Below, in pieces: positions 46,150 through 56,354 of a stretch of 64,000 nt of DNA. The stretch comes from Moraxella sp. K1664 (lineage in GTDB: Bacteria; Pseudomonadota; Gammaproteobacteria; Pseudomonadales; Moraxellaceae). The first letter of the stretch is position 1; each line of letters begins with the position of its first letter. The position numbers and the translations under genes are program-made. The DNA lies in NCBI RefSeq assembly GCF_039693965.1, contig NZ_CP155576.1, positions 2,480,001 to 2,544,000 on the forward strand, given 5' to 3'. The notes under the pieces are model-generated. The model was given only the letters and a program-made list of their open reading frames with translations. It was not told the DNA's origin and ran no database searches.

Positions 46150-47022
46150 ATGTCAAACCCCACCCTCACCAACCCCAATCAAGGCTCGTTCTTTGGCTCT
46201 TTTTATATGGTACTGGCGTGCCTGTCATTTGCCATTATGCTGATTTGTATCAAATTTGCAGGGCAAAAGTTTGCCATGCACACCTATGAGCTGACCTTTT
46301 GGCGAGTGCTGTTTTCACTGATTGTGCTTGGTGGGTTCTCGTGGATTAAGGGGAGAGATTTTCGCACGGCTTATCCCAAGGAGCATTTTTGGCGGTCGCT
46401 GGCAGGTTCGGTTGCCCTGCTCATGAATTTTTATGTGGTGCTACATCTGCCCCTTGCCACCGCCAGCACCCTACAAAATACATCTGCTCTATTTTTGGGT
46501 TTGTTATCCATTGTTATTTTAAAACAAAAACCCACGCTCATTAACTGGCTATCGCTTGCTTTGGGCTTTGTTGGCGTGCTTATTTTGCTAAGACCGAGTG
46601 GTGGGGGCGACACCTTTGCCATGCTCGTGGGACTGGGCAGTGGGGCAATTAGCGGTTATGCGTATTTGCAAGTGCGTGAGCTGTCCTTGCTTGGCGAACC
46701 TGCGTGGCGGATTGTGTTTTATTTTTCGTTATTATCCACGCTGACATCGGGCGTTTTGGCGTGGTATTTTGGCTTTACGCCTGTGAGTTTGGCAAGTTTG
46801 CCTTATATTGTTGGCATTGGCGTTACCGCTCTTTTGGGGCAATTACTTATGACTTATGCATATCAAGTCGGACAAAAATTTGTCGTGGCAACCTTGTCCT
46901 ATCTTGGCGTGGTATTTGCCATTGTCTTTGGGGCGGTGCTGTTTGGCGAACGGTTGGACGCATTAAGCCTTGTTGGCATTGGCGTGATTGTGGCAAGTGG
47001 GATTTTGGGGGCGAAGAAGTAA
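46150..47022 (+). CDS. EamA/DMT-superfamily transporter
   Basis: 290 residues from the ATG at 46150; the frame is open further back but that part overlaps apt. Ten hydrophobic helices in two EamA halves are visible, including FYMVLACLSFAIMLICIKFA at the start and GVVFAIVFGAVLFGERLDAL near the end. Substrates of such drug/metabolite transporters vary and cannot be told from sequence. Co-transcription with apt is likely. Confidence 0.9.
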   Translation: MSNPTLTNPNQGSFFGSFYMVLACLSFAIMLICIKFAGQKFAMHTYELTFWRVLFSLIVLGGFSWIKGRDFRTAYPKEHFWRSLAGSVALLMNFYVVLHLPLATASTLQNTSALFLGLLSIVILKQKPTLINWLSLALGFVGVLILLRPSGGGDTFAMLVGLGSGAISGYAYLQVRELSLLGEPAWRIVFYFSLLSTLTSGVLAWYFGFTPVSLASLPYIVGIGVTALLGQLLMTYAYQVGQKFVVATLSYLGVVFAIVFGAVLFGERLDALSLVGIGVIVASGILGAKK

Positions 47023-47106
47023 TTTCACACAAAATTCACACAAAACCTGCCAACTACCCACCAAAGTTTGTTATAATTTGCACCCATTTATCACAACTTG
47101 ACCGCC

Positions 47107-47757
47107 ATGGATATTATTCTGCAACTTTTTGATTTTATTTTACATATTGATGAGCATTTAGCCGTATTTTTGGCGGATTATGGCTTGTGGATTTATGGCA
47201 TTTTGTTTTTGATTATCTTTGTCGAGACAGGCTTGGTGGTCATGCCATTTTTACCAGGGGATAGTTTGTTGTTTGCGGTGGGGGCGTTGGCGGCATTTAC
47301 AGGCGAGCTAAACCCCGCCCTGCTTATCGCTCTGTTGTTTGTGGCGGCAGTGCTTGGCGATACGCTCAACTATCATATCGGTAAATACATCGGCCCAAAG
47401 GTTTTTGAGAAAAATTACCGCTTTATCAACAAAGAATATCTGTTCAAAACCCAAGCCTTTTTTGAAAAGCACGGCGGAAAAACCGTGATTTTTGCCCGCT
47501 TTTTGCCCTTTGCTCGCACTTTTGCCCCATTTGTGGCAGGGGCAGGGAGCATGAATTATAAGCGGTTTATCAGTTATAATGTCATTGGCGGATTTTTGTG
47601 GATTGCATCTTTTATTCTACTCGGCTATTTTTTTGGCAATCAACCCGTCATCAAGGATAATTTTACTTATGTGATTTTTGGGATTATCGGGTTTAGCGTG
47701 TTGCCGATTGTTATTACGTTTATTAAGCAAAAATTAAACCAAAAAGCCACCAATTAA
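47107..47757 (+). CDS. DedA-family membrane protein
   Basis: 216 residues from the ATG at 47107; a TTG three codons earlier is less likely. The DedA/SNARE-associated fold is marked by FVETGLVVMPFLPGDSLLF, GDTLNYHIGKYIG, FFEKHGGKTVIFARFLPFAR and the F[AV]P-FVAGAGSM region. DedA proteins are membrane proteins linked to lipid-carrier flipping and proton-motive force. It lies in a same-strand run with EamA and Smr genes. Confidence 0.92.
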   Translation: MDIILQLFDFILHIDEHLAVFLADYGLWIYGILFLIIFVETGLVVMPFLPGDSLLFAVGALAAFTGELNPALLIALLFVAAVLGDTLNYHIGKYIGPKVFEKNYRFINKEYLFKTQAFFEKHGGKTVIFARFLPFARTFAPFVAGAGSMNYKRFISYNVIGGFLWIASFILLGYFFGNQPVIKDNFTYVIFGIIGFSVLPIVITFIKQKLNQKATN

Positions 47758-47773
47758 CTAACAAGGTATCATC

Positions 47774-48481
47774 ATGACTACATTTAAAGACTTACTCTCC
47801 AAAGACGCCCAAACCCAGCTCAAAGAAATGGGCGGTAAATCATCCACCAAACCCGAGACCGACAGCAACGGCAAACCCACCAGTGCCAATGTCATGGGCA
47901 AAAAAGAAGTCGCCCAGCACGTCAAACGCTTTGGCAGTGAACTCATCGATGACGACAAAGTCCTGTTCATGCAAGCGATGAGCGGTGTCCGCCCCCTAAA
48001 ACACGAAAAGTCGGTCAATCACACCCAAAAAACCAACCCCAAAGACCCCACTGCCCTATTTCGCCGTGCCAATGCCGAAGGGACTGATGAGCTCACCCAA
48101 GCCAGTTTATCCGACATGCAAGCCCTGCTAAACCCTGTGGCGGGCGAAGCATTTTTGAGTTACAAACACCCCACCCTGCAAAACAAAGTCTTTGAACAGC
48201 TAAGACAAGGCAAACTGCGTTGGTATGATGCGGTGGATTTGCACGGATCAAGCATTGATGAAGCCAGAGATGCCGTCCAAACCATCATCGCCAATGCGGT
48301 CAAACATGGCGAAACCGTGGTCAAAATCGTCCACGGCAAAGGCACAGATGCCATCATCAAAACCTGTGTGAATGGCTGGTTACGCCAAATCCCTGATGTC
48401 TTAGCGTTTGTTTCCGCCCCTGCCAATGATGGCGGTAATGGAGCGGTGTTGGTGCTGATTAAGAAAAAGAAAATAGGCTAA
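47774..48481 (+). CDS. Smr-domain protein (SmrA-like)
   Basis: 235 residues. A polar N-terminal region is followed by a C-terminal Smr domain (about 150-233): DLHGSSIDEARDAVQ, VKIVHGKGT and the C-terminal GGNGAVLVLIKKKK. The DLHG and HGKG motifs are those of MutS2-type/SmrA nucleases. Role in DNA or RNA cleavage is inferred. The start ATG is preceded by AAGGTATC. A MITE begins 6 bp after the stop. Confidence 0.87.
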   Translation: MTTFKDLLSKDAQTQLKEMGGKSSTKPETDSNGKPTSANVMGKKEVAQHVKRFGSELIDDDKVLFMQAMSGVRPLKHEKSVNHTQKTNPKDPTALFRRANAEGTDELTQASLSDMQALLNPVAGEAFLSYKHPTLQNKVFEQLRQGKLRWYDAVDLHGSSIDEARDAVQTIIANAVKHGETVVKIVHGKGTDAIIKTCVNGWLRQIPDVLAFVSAPANDGGNGAVLVLIKKKKIG

Positions 48482-48486
48482 ATTCT

Positions 48487-48763
48487 AGGGTGTGCCTGCC
48501 GTTGGTATTTGCAATGAAAAATACCTGTTTAAAAAAGCAGGGGGAACGCACGTTTTTCAAGAAAAAACAAAGGTTGTGAGTTTTCTATCAAGCAAGTTTT
48601 TATTATGAAAAACAATCCGAACACTTAACTGGGTAAATTTAAGAATTTTACTTAACTTTTTAAATTAAGTAGTCGGATAGCCATTTTTTCACATAAAAAT
48701 AGATTTAAAATTATAAAGTTTTTATAAAATTTTAATAAATGTTATCAATGTTTAACACGCCCT
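48487..48763. mobile_element. MITE copy D, 277 bp, with inner hairpin
   Basis: The left end is worn (AGGGTGTGCCTGCC); the right end TTTAACACGCCCT is almost intact. TA flanks both borders. It contains the inner segment bounded by AATCCGAACACTTAA / TTAAGTAGTCGGAT (about 48615-48680). It fills most of the 48482-48812 spacer. Confidence 0.82.
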
Positions 48764-48812
48764 AGTAATAATATGATATGATTTGGATAAATTTTGACAG
48801 CTTGGTGTTTTT

Positions 48813-49817
48813 ATGTTACCCATCATCTCTCGCCCCACTTTGTGTTTACTAACCTGTCTTGCTCTGCCTGCCTTTGCTCATGCCAATGACACCATGACAT
48901 CAGACACGGACAGCCCCAATCTAGAACCTGAAAACAACACATGGCTTGATGACACCCGAGACGACACCAAAGGCTGGCTCAATCGCACCGCACGACACAT
49001 GGACAGCTGGTTTGGCGAGACCGACCCTAATGAGCCCGCTCGTGCGTCCATCCGCCTAATGCTTGACACGCATTATAATGAATATGATGGCACGACCGTC
49101 AAGCCCCGTATTCGTGGACGTATCAAACTGCCAACACTTGAAAATCGCCTAAGCGTGATGATTGGTGATGATGATTTGGACTTGGAACAAGGGGGCGGTA
49201 TCTATAATGATGGACGTGCCGTGACTTATGGCGACAGCACCTTTGACCGCCGTCAAAGTCGTGAAGACAACACATCGCTCGCTCTGCGTTGGTCAAAGTT
49301 CCAAGACGACATCGGCATAGAGACGGATGCTGACATCGGCCTGCGGTCTAGTGATTTGTATCTTAAACTGCGAGCCGAGAAAAAATGGGAGCTCGACCAC
49401 CGCATTAACGCCCGCTTTGAACAGATGTATCGCTACGGCACCAAGAGCGAGCATTATGCCCTATCCACGCTTGAATTTAGCCAACCCCAGTCCAAGCACC
49501 GCACGCTCGTCAATCGCACGCACCTATCCTACGCCCACAAAGACACCGAAGAGACCGCATGGAGCAACAGCCTGTACCAACAGCACTACCTAGACGGCAA
49601 GCACGGCACACGGGCGTTTAGCTATGGCATTTATACAGGGGGCGATGTCGTGGACAAGAAGTTTGAACTTGACATTTATGGTCCTTATGTCAGCTATCGC
49701 CAACCTGTATGGCGAAAATGGCTGTTTGTGCAGACGGACATCAGTTATTATAATGACAAAAACCAAGACCGTGATCATCATTTGGGGGTGTTTAACCGCC
49801 TAGAAATGGTGTTTTAG
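48813..49817 (+). CDS. Predicted outer-membrane beta-barrel protein
   Basis: 334 residues. A signal peptide (cleavage near ALPAFAHA-ND) precedes an acidic segment and a long run of alternating polar/hydrophobic strands rich in aromatic residues. The chain ends in Phe (NRLEMVF), the usual C-terminal outer-membrane barrel signal read by BamA. No specific family was recognised. It stands alone between a MITE and the L,D-transpeptidase-like gene. Confidence 0.75.
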   Translation: MLPIISRPTLCLLTCLALPAFAHANDTMTSDTDSPNLEPENNTWLDDTRDDTKGWLNRTARHMDSWFGETDPNEPARASIRLMLDTHYNEYDGTTVKPRIRGRIKLPTLENRLSVMIGDDDLDLEQGGGIYNDGRAVTYGDSTFDRRQSREDNTSLALRWSKFQDDIGIETDADIGLRSSDLYLKLRAEKKWELDHRINARFEQMYRYGTKSEHYALSTLEFSQPQSKHRTLVNRTHLSYAHKDTEETAWSNSLYQQHYLDGKHGTRAFSYGIYTGGDVVDKKFELDIYGPYVSYRQPVWRKWLFVQTDISYYNDKNQDRDHHLGVFNRLEMVF

Positions 49818-49926
49818 GCGGATTGGCGACACAAAATTTACAACAATCCTACTTGTCCACCCTTGTCATTTGTGCCATTTTCACGCATAATAAGCGGTGT
49901 TTTTTGTTTATAAAATGAGATTTGCC

Positions 49927-51057
49927 ATGTTTTATTTTAAAAAGTCCTGTTCTAAAAAACTCACCACATTAGCACTGTCCATGCTTGCCATCTGTGGCAC
50001 GACTGCCTTTGCCCAGCTTGATGTTCAAGTCAGTCAATCGGGGGCAAAAAACACCTTTGACCCCACGTTACTGACCACTGACGACAGCGACACTGCCAGT
50101 CAGATTGACACCAAAAAAACCAGTAGCGACACCGCCACCATCAAAAGCCTTGAAAAGTCAGGCAAACGCTACACCAAAGTGGATTTATCCGAATATGCCA
50201 AGACCGTAAACGAATCCACATGGTCGCCCAACATGAAAGTCAATAGTGCCATGACGGTCAAGATTCAGGCACTGCTAGACCAACACCATGCGTCCGTTGG
50301 GGCGATTGATGGCGGTTGGGGCAATAACAGCAAAAACGCCCTTGCCAACTTCCAACGCATGAAAAACCTACCCGCCACTGGCAAGATGAACCAAGAAACA
50401 TGGGACGCTCTAAGCGTGGGGGCGGATGACGTACTGGTCAGCTACACCATCACCAAAGACGACATCACCAAATTTGGCAAATTACCAAGCAGTGTCGAAG
50501 CCCGCTCCAAACTTAGCGACCTAGGCTATGAGAGCATTCAAGAGAAACTTGCCGAACGCTTTCACATGCGTATCGACTATCTCACCAAAATCAACCCCAA
50601 CAAAAAATTCGTGGCAGGCGAGAGCATTACTGTGGTCAATACCAAAGATGCTTTTGAAGGCGGTTTTGACAAAATCATCGCCAACACCGCAACCAATACC
50701 GTCACCGCCTACCAGGGCGAGACGCTCATGGCAAGCTACCCTGCCACCATCGGCAACAGCAAAAAACCTGCCGAAAAAGGCGTTTACAGCCTAAACAGCA
50801 AAGTTAAAATGCCCCACTATCGTGCCACCGTCACCAAAGGCGACAACAAACAAACCTTTATCCTGCCCCCTGGTGCCAATAGCCCTGTTGGTGTGGTATG
50901 GATGAGCCTAGACAAGGCAGGTTATGGCATTCATGGCGTGAGCAACCCTGAAATTATCGGACAGCCTACCCCGATTGGCTCTATCGGTTTGTCCAACTGG
51001 GACGTGTTAGAGCTGTATGCCAACGTCCAAGAGGGCGTAACGGTTGAGATTAAATGA
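49927..51057 (+). CDS. L,D-transpeptidase-like protein lacking the catalytic Cys
   Basis: 376 residues. A signal peptide (cleaved near TTAFA-QL) is followed by a peptidoglycan-binding domain (VKIQALLDQHHASVGAIDGG...NALANFQRMKNLPATG), a LysM-like segment (RFHMRIDYLTKINPNKKF) and a YkuD fold. The fold keeps GYGIHGVSNPEIIGQP, but where active enzymes have SHGCIRL this protein has PIGSIGL: the active-site Cys is Ser (codon 50980-50982, about residue 352), and the His before it is Ile. It is probably a non-catalytic wall-binding protein. The start at 49927 was chosen over 49897 and 49915 because it gives a cleaner signal peptide and a GAG site. Confidence 0.85.
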   Translation: MFYFKKSCSKKLTTLALSMLAICGTTAFAQLDVQVSQSGAKNTFDPTLLTTDDSDTASQIDTKKTSSDTATIKSLEKSGKRYTKVDLSEYAKTVNESTWSPNMKVNSAMTVKIQALLDQHHASVGAIDGGWGNNSKNALANFQRMKNLPATGKMNQETWDALSVGADDVLVSYTITKDDITKFGKLPSSVEARSKLSDLGYESIQEKLAERFHMRIDYLTKINPNKKFVAGESITVVNTKDAFEGGFDKIIANTATNTVTAYQGETLMASYPATIGNSKKPAEKGVYSLNSKVKMPHYRATVTKGDNKQTFILPPGANSPVGVVWMSLDKAGYGIHGVSNPEIIGQPTPIGSIGLSNWDVLELYANVQEGVTVEIK

Positions 51058-51073
51058 CATCATTCATGTGTGA

Positions 51074-52540
<1,467 letters not shown>

Positions 52541-52579
52541 AAGGATTGTTTAAAATAATTTTTTTGTTTTGGTAAAATA

Positions 52580-52616
52580 GATGGGCATGATATGATTTTA
52601 TCATGCCCATTTTTAT
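52580..52616 (+). terminator. Rho-independent terminator of purB
   Basis: ATGGGCATGATA-TGATTT-TATCATGCCCAT followed by TTTTTAT. Confidence 0.9.
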
Positions 52617-52695
52617 CAGAACACGTCCATTTATATTGTTTATCATAACAATCAAGGTCATCGTCATAAATGCCAGCCTAATTATTGGTCTCGGT

Positions 52696-53337
52696 TTACT
52701 GCCCCCAAAAGCGATAAGCATCGCCCACATTGTCCACATCTATCACACCACGAACGATAAAATCTATCGTGCGTGGCAGAAGCTGATGTTCTAGGGCATG
52801 AACTCTATTTTGTAACGTGGCAGGCATGTCATTGGGGTGGACTTCTAGCACCGCTTGGCTAAGCAGTTGCCCTGCATCAAGCTCCGCCGTTACCAAATGC
52901 ACCGAACAACCATGATACCGCTCACCTGATTGCAATACTCGCTCGTGCGTGTCTAGCCCTTTATAAGCAGGGAGTAAGGACGGGTGCAGGTTTATCATGG
53001 GGGCGTTTAGCTCATCTTTAACCCCATTGATAAATAATGGCGTTAGGATTTTCATAAAGCCTGCCAGCACCACCAAATCCACACCCAACGGCTTTAACAC
53101 ATCAAGGGCAAGCCGTTCAAATTCGGCTCGTTTATAGGTTTTGCCTTGTTCGTTTTTGTCAATGACAAAGGCGGGGATATTGGCGTTTTTGGCACGAGTT
53201 AGGGCATAGGCGTCTGCTTTGTTGCTTATGACTGCGACAATGTCAATGGGCAATTTACCTGCTTGCATTTGGTCAATCAACACTTGTAGGTTTGAGCCAT
53301 TGCCAGAGACTAGGACGGCGATTTTTAATGTTTTCAT
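52696..53337 (-). CDS. purN: Phosphoribosylglycinamide formyltransferase
   Basis: 213 residues from the ATG at 53337. It moves a formyl group to GAR in purine synthesis. VLVSGNGSNLQVLID is the phosphate site, and the catalytic Asn/His/Asp lie in MINLHPSLLPAYKG and VTAELDAGQLLSQ. The ATG lies just after the toxin stop (TAATATG) with no separate ribosome-binding site, so translation probably depends on the toxin gene. A TTG at 53355 is an alternative, weaker start. Confidence 0.94.
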   Translation of the reverse strand: MKTLKIAVLVSGNGSNLQVLIDQMQAGKLPIDIVAVISNKADAYALTRAKNANIPAFVIDKNEQGKTYKRAEFERLALDVLKPLGVDLVVLAGFMKILTPLFINGVKDELNAPMINLHPSLLPAYKGLDTHERVLQSGERYHGCSVHLVTAELDAGQLLSQAVLEVHPNDMPATLQNRVHALEHQLLPRTIDFIVRGVIDVDNVGDAYRFWGQ

Positions 53338-53338
53338 A

Positions 53339-53728
53339 TTAGCTAATACATTCAATGGGATATTTTACAATTTCACTATCCACCGTTAATACCGTTAAAT
53401 GCTCGCACATGGCTTGGCTGATAATCATACGGTCAAAAGGGTCTTTATGATGAAATTCAAGGGTTTGTAGGTTTAGAATATGCGTTTGGGTAATTGGAAG
53501 GATTTCATAAATCCCTTTATCTTGAATGATTTTTAAGGCAGTTGATAAATTTGGCTTTAATTGTAATTTATCAAGCTGAATTTTGATTTGCATTTCCCAA
53601 ATGCTTGCCATACTCAAATAAAAAGTATGATGATTTTGAGATAAAATTCTTTTAATGCTATTTGGGATTTTAGTTGGTTCTTGATTTGCCCAAATAAAAA
53701 TTTGCGTATCTAATAAATATTTTGCCAT
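53339..53728 (-). CDS. PIN-domain toxin, VapC family
   Basis: 129 residues. PIN-domain ribonuclease with acidic site residues: the first Asp in YLLDTQIFIW (near residue 7), the Glu in SMASIWEMQIKIQLDKLQL, and the Asp pair in HHKDPFDRMIISQA and VLTVDSEI. The pattern is that of Sll0205-type VapC toxins. Its ATG overlaps the antitoxin stop (TAATG). The pair lies between the purM-side gene and purN on the same strand. The RNA target is unknown. Confidence 0.87.
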   Translation of the reverse strand: MAKYLLDTQIFIWANQEPTKIPNSIKRILSQNHHTFYLSMASIWEMQIKIQLDKLQLKPNLSTALKIIQDKGIYEILPITQTHILNLQTLEFHHKDPFDRMIISQAMCEHLTVLTVDSEIVKYPIECIS

Positions 53729-53961
53729 TACGCATCTTTCCCAAGCCAAAATTCATCGCCCAAATCATCATTAAAATCATCGGACATATAAACTTCATCA
53801 AATATTTGAATATCAAGTGGTGCCAATTTTTTCTTTGATTGCATGATATTTTGATTTTTTAAAAAATCAATCACAGAAAAACGCTCTTCATTTGTCAATT
53901 CTTGCAACATTGGTAATATCGCTTGTACTTTTGGCGATAATGCTGTATTAGAAGTTTGCAT
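53728..53961 (-). CDS. Antitoxin partner of the PIN toxin
   Basis: 77 residues. A short protein with a helical N-terminus (LPMLQELTNEERFSVIDFLK) and an acidic C-terminal tail (MSDDFNDDLGDEFWLGKDA) that would plug the toxin, as in DUF2281/VapB-like antitoxins. Gene order (antitoxin first) and the 1-bp overlap with the toxin support the pairing. The family name is a guess from shape. Confidence 0.8.
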   Translation of the reverse strand: MQTSNTALSPKVQAILPMLQELTNEERFSVIDFLKNQNIMQSKKKLAPLDIQIFDEVYMSDDFNDDLGDEFWLGKDA

Positions 53962-53991
53962 AAAGTATCCTTTTTAACTATAACAGAACTA

Positions 53992-54363
53992 TCATTCTGG
54001 ACAATCAAACCCAGTTAGTTGATTATTGGTAAAATCTGCCGTAACCGTACCAGCATCTACCTTATAGGCTTGCCAAGTGAGTGTGTTTTGATGTTGAAAA
54101 TTAAGCTCTTTGGGTTTGCCAAGCCAAAATATCGCTGTCTCTTTATCCATACCGAGTTCTATTTTATGGCAATAATCACCTGCAAACCAATGCCAATTAT
54201 CAACACAAGTATTGTCCTTTATGCATTGTTTCATACTATTTAGGCGATAGCATTTTGATTTCACGCTACCCCACTTACCGCCCAAATCTTCACAAATTTG
54301 TCTTTGCTGTGTGCCTGTACAAGCTACCAATAAGATTGCACAGATTAAAATAATTAGTCGCAT
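53992..54363 (-). CDS. Small lipoprotein with BamE/SmpA-like C-terminus
   Basis: 123 residues from the ATG at 54363, which has a clear AAAAGGGTTGC site; the frame is open 60 bp further up. The signal peptide ends in the lipobox LLVAC-T. The C-terminal part (LGMDKETAIFWLGKPKELNF...TVTADFTNNQLTGF) resembles the SmpA/BamE/OmlA fold. It also has several cysteines (C-terminal to residue 25) that may form disulphides. Its role is unknown. It sits between purM and the antitoxin. Confidence 0.7.
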   Translation of the reverse strand: MRLIILICAILLVACTGTQQRQICEDLGGKWGSVKSKCYRLNSMKQCIKDNTCVDNWHWFAGDYCHKIELGMDKETAIFWLGKPKELNFQHQNTLTWQAYKVDAGTVTADFTNNQLTGFDCPE

Positions 54364-54441
54364 TGCAACCCTTTTTAAATTGGGTTTATCTTTAAGAAAC
54401 AATAAACCCAATTTACCAATCATTTAAAAGTCATTTAGCTT

Positions 54442-55488
54442 TTAAACATAAACCACCGCTTTATCGGCACGCTCTACGATTTGCCCGATTTGCCAAGCGG
54501 TTTCGCCTTGTGCAGTCAAAAATGCCAAAGTTTCGTCTTTTTTGTCGGCAGGGACGACAATCACAAAACCCACGCCACAGTTAAAGGTACGCACCATTTC
54601 ACTTTGAGCGATGTTGCCTGCTTGTTGTAGCCAGTTAAAAACGGCAGGAAACTCCCAAGTGGCGAGATTAATCTCGGCAGATAAATCATCGGGCAACACA
54701 CGAGGTAAGTTTTCAGTCAGACCGCCACCTGTGATGTGTGCCATGGCGTGAATGTTTGCATTGCCAAGCTGTTTTTGCAGGGCATGTACCGACTTGACAT
54801 AAATGCAAGTGGGTTTCATCAGAGCATCCGCCAAAGTCTCGCCATCGCCCAGCGTGTGAGTATTAATGTCCACACCCGAAACATCAATCACTTTTCGCAC
54901 CAAAGAATAGCCGTTGGAATGCACGCCACTACTTGCCAGAGCAATCAGCACATCACCTTTTTGGACGTTTGCCCCTGTGATGACTTCATCTTCTTCCACC
55001 ACACCCACACAAAAGCCCGCTAGGTCATAATCGTCATCTTGATACATACCAGGCATTTCGGCAGTTTCGCCACCGATTAAGGCACAATTTGACAGTTTAC
55101 AACCATCGCCAATACCCTTAATAACCATCTCGGCAACATCCACATCAAGTTTACCTGTGGCATAATAATCCAAGAAAAATAATGGCTCAGCACCGCACAC
55201 AAGTAAATCATTGACACACATTGCCACAAGGTCTTGACCGATGGTTTCATGGCGATTTAGGTCTAAGGCAAGTTTTAGTTTGGTGCCAACGCCGTCTGTA
55301 CCAGAGACTAATAGGGGCGACTTGTAGCCTTGTGGAATGCGACACAATGCCCCAAATCCACCAAGCCCTCCCACCACCTCAGGACGTGTTGTGGCACGGG
55401 CGACAGATTTGATACGCCCAACAAGGGTCTCGCCTGCATCAATATCAACGCCTGCGTCTTTGTAGCTAAGTGATGTTTGGGTCGTCAT
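54442..55488 (-). CDS. purM: Phosphoribosylformylglycinamidine cyclo-ligase
   Basis: 348 residues. It closes the imidazole ring in purine synthesis (FGAM to AIR). [17 protein letters not shown] is the family start, then [46 protein letters not shown] and [16 protein letters not shown]. In most relatives purM is directly followed by purN; here a lipoprotein gene and a toxin-antitoxin pair lie between. Confidence 0.97.
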   Translation of the reverse strand: MTTQTSLSYKDAGVDIDAGETLVGRIKSVARATTRPEVVGGLGGFGALCRIPQGYKSPLLVSGTDGVGTKLKLALDLNRHETIGQDLVAMCVNDLLVCGAEPLFFLDYYATGKLDVDVAEMVIKGIGDGCKLSNCALIGGETAEMPGMYQDDDYDLAGFCVGVVEEDEVITGANVQKGDVLIALASSGVHSNGYSLVRKVIDVSGVDINTHTLGDGETLADALMKPTCIYVKSVHALQKQLGNANIHAMAHITGGGLTENLPRVLPDDLSAEINLATWEFPAVFNWLQQAGNIAQSEMVRTFNCGVGFVIVVPADKKDETLAFLTAQGETAWQIGQIVERADKAVVYV

Positions 55489-55664
55489 AGTTGCACCTAT
55501 AAAACATAGAAAGTTAAAAATCAGAGTGTATAAAAAGTATATAAAACTGGGCTAATTATACCAAATTTCTTATCCAACTTAATGAAAATTTGCAATTGTT
55601 ATAAAAAAAATTAAAAACCCCCACTTTTTTGATGGCAAATGTTCTTAATTCAAAATTTTTTGCT

Positions 55665-55692
55665 TTGCCTTTTACTCATCATGGTGTATAAT
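55665..55692 (+). promoter_or_regulatory. Candidate promoter of the tRNA gene
   Basis: -35 TTGCCT at 55665-55670, 16-bp spacer, -10 TATAAT at 55687-55692. It would give a ~110-nt leader before the tRNA. The rest of the 55489-55810 spacer is A/T-rich with nothing else recognised. Confidence 0.5.
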
Positions 55693-55810
55693 GGCGACCT
55701 ATTGCAAAGCGGTCTACCATAACATCTACCAAAAAAGATTTGCAATGGTTTTAAAGATATTGTACAATACACTCACTTAATAAATTACTATACTTATTGA
55801 GTATTTTTAA

Positions 55811-55887
55811 GGGCTCATAGCTCAGTTGGTTAGAGCAGAGGACTCATAATCCTTTGGTCGCAGGTTCAAGTCCTGCTGGGCCTACCA
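55811..55887 (+). tRNA. tRNA-Met (CAT anticodon), possibly Ile2
   Basis: A 77-nt cloverleaf with CCA encoded. Acceptor GGGCTCA pairs with TGGGCCT, the D arm is AGCTCAGTTGGTTAGAGCA, the anticodon loop is CTCATAA (anticodon CAT), and the T arm is GCAGG-TTCAAGT-CCTGC. CAT reads Met, or Ile at AUA if C34 is modified to lysidine. The TTTGGTCGC segment is also seen in Ile2 tRNAs, so both are possible; elongator Met is favoured. Confidence 0.9.
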
Positions 55888-55901
55888 TATTAAAATAAGT
55901 A

Positions 55902-55938
55902 AAATCAAGGTTTTAAGAGATTAGAACCTTGATTTTTT
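55902..55938 (+). terminator. Rho-independent terminator of the tRNA gene
   Basis: AATCAAGGTT - loop - AACCTTGATT followed by TTTTTT, 15 bp after the tRNA. Confidence 0.85.
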
Positions 55939-56136
55939 GTGTTTAAAAATAACCAAAAATAAAATAATAACCATATAACAATCAACGTTCGTAATGTACT
56001 TCCCACTCCTTACCGCCAGAACAAGGAGTTTCCCACACTTGTCACACGTGATTAACGCACGATACAACAGCATACATGACGACATGTAACAGCCAAATGC
56101 CATCAACCCAATTACCAAAACCGAAAAACTTACCAA
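55921..56136 (-). CDS. Possible small membrane protein with CxxC (uncertain)
   Basis: 71 codons from a TTG, or about 60 from an internal ATG. Two hydrophobic ends flank a CDKCGKLLVL segment that could bind a metal. It overlaps the tRNA terminator, has no clear ribosome-binding site, and may be a chance frame or a gene remnant. The spacer 55939-56354 otherwise shows only the clpB-side hairpin. Confidence 0.25.
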   Translation of the reverse strand: MVSFSVLVIGLMAFGCYMSSCMLLYRALITCDKCGKLLVLAVRSGKYITNVDCYMVIILFLVIFKHKKSRF

Positions 56137-56305
56137 AAATCACCACGTTTATTTTGGGTTTTGTTCTCATGGATCATCTATTTTTCAATAAAACTGGCAG
56201 ATTTGAGATGGTCTATCATTAAGATGGTCTATCATATAGTCATTTGGTGGTTAAGTGCAATGTATGATGCGTTTTTGCTCACTGCCAACACGACCCTAAT
56301 AAATG

Positions 56306-56341
56306 AACGATTTACCCCCTTTTTTTGGTGGTAAATCGTTG
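56306..56341 (-). terminator. Hairpin after clpB
   Basis: Inverted repeat AACGATTTACC / GGTAAATCGTT around a C/T-rich loop, just past the clpB stop. No strong T run follows on the minus strand, so termination is uncertain. Confidence 0.5.
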
Positions 56342-56354
56342 TTTACTGATAAGT

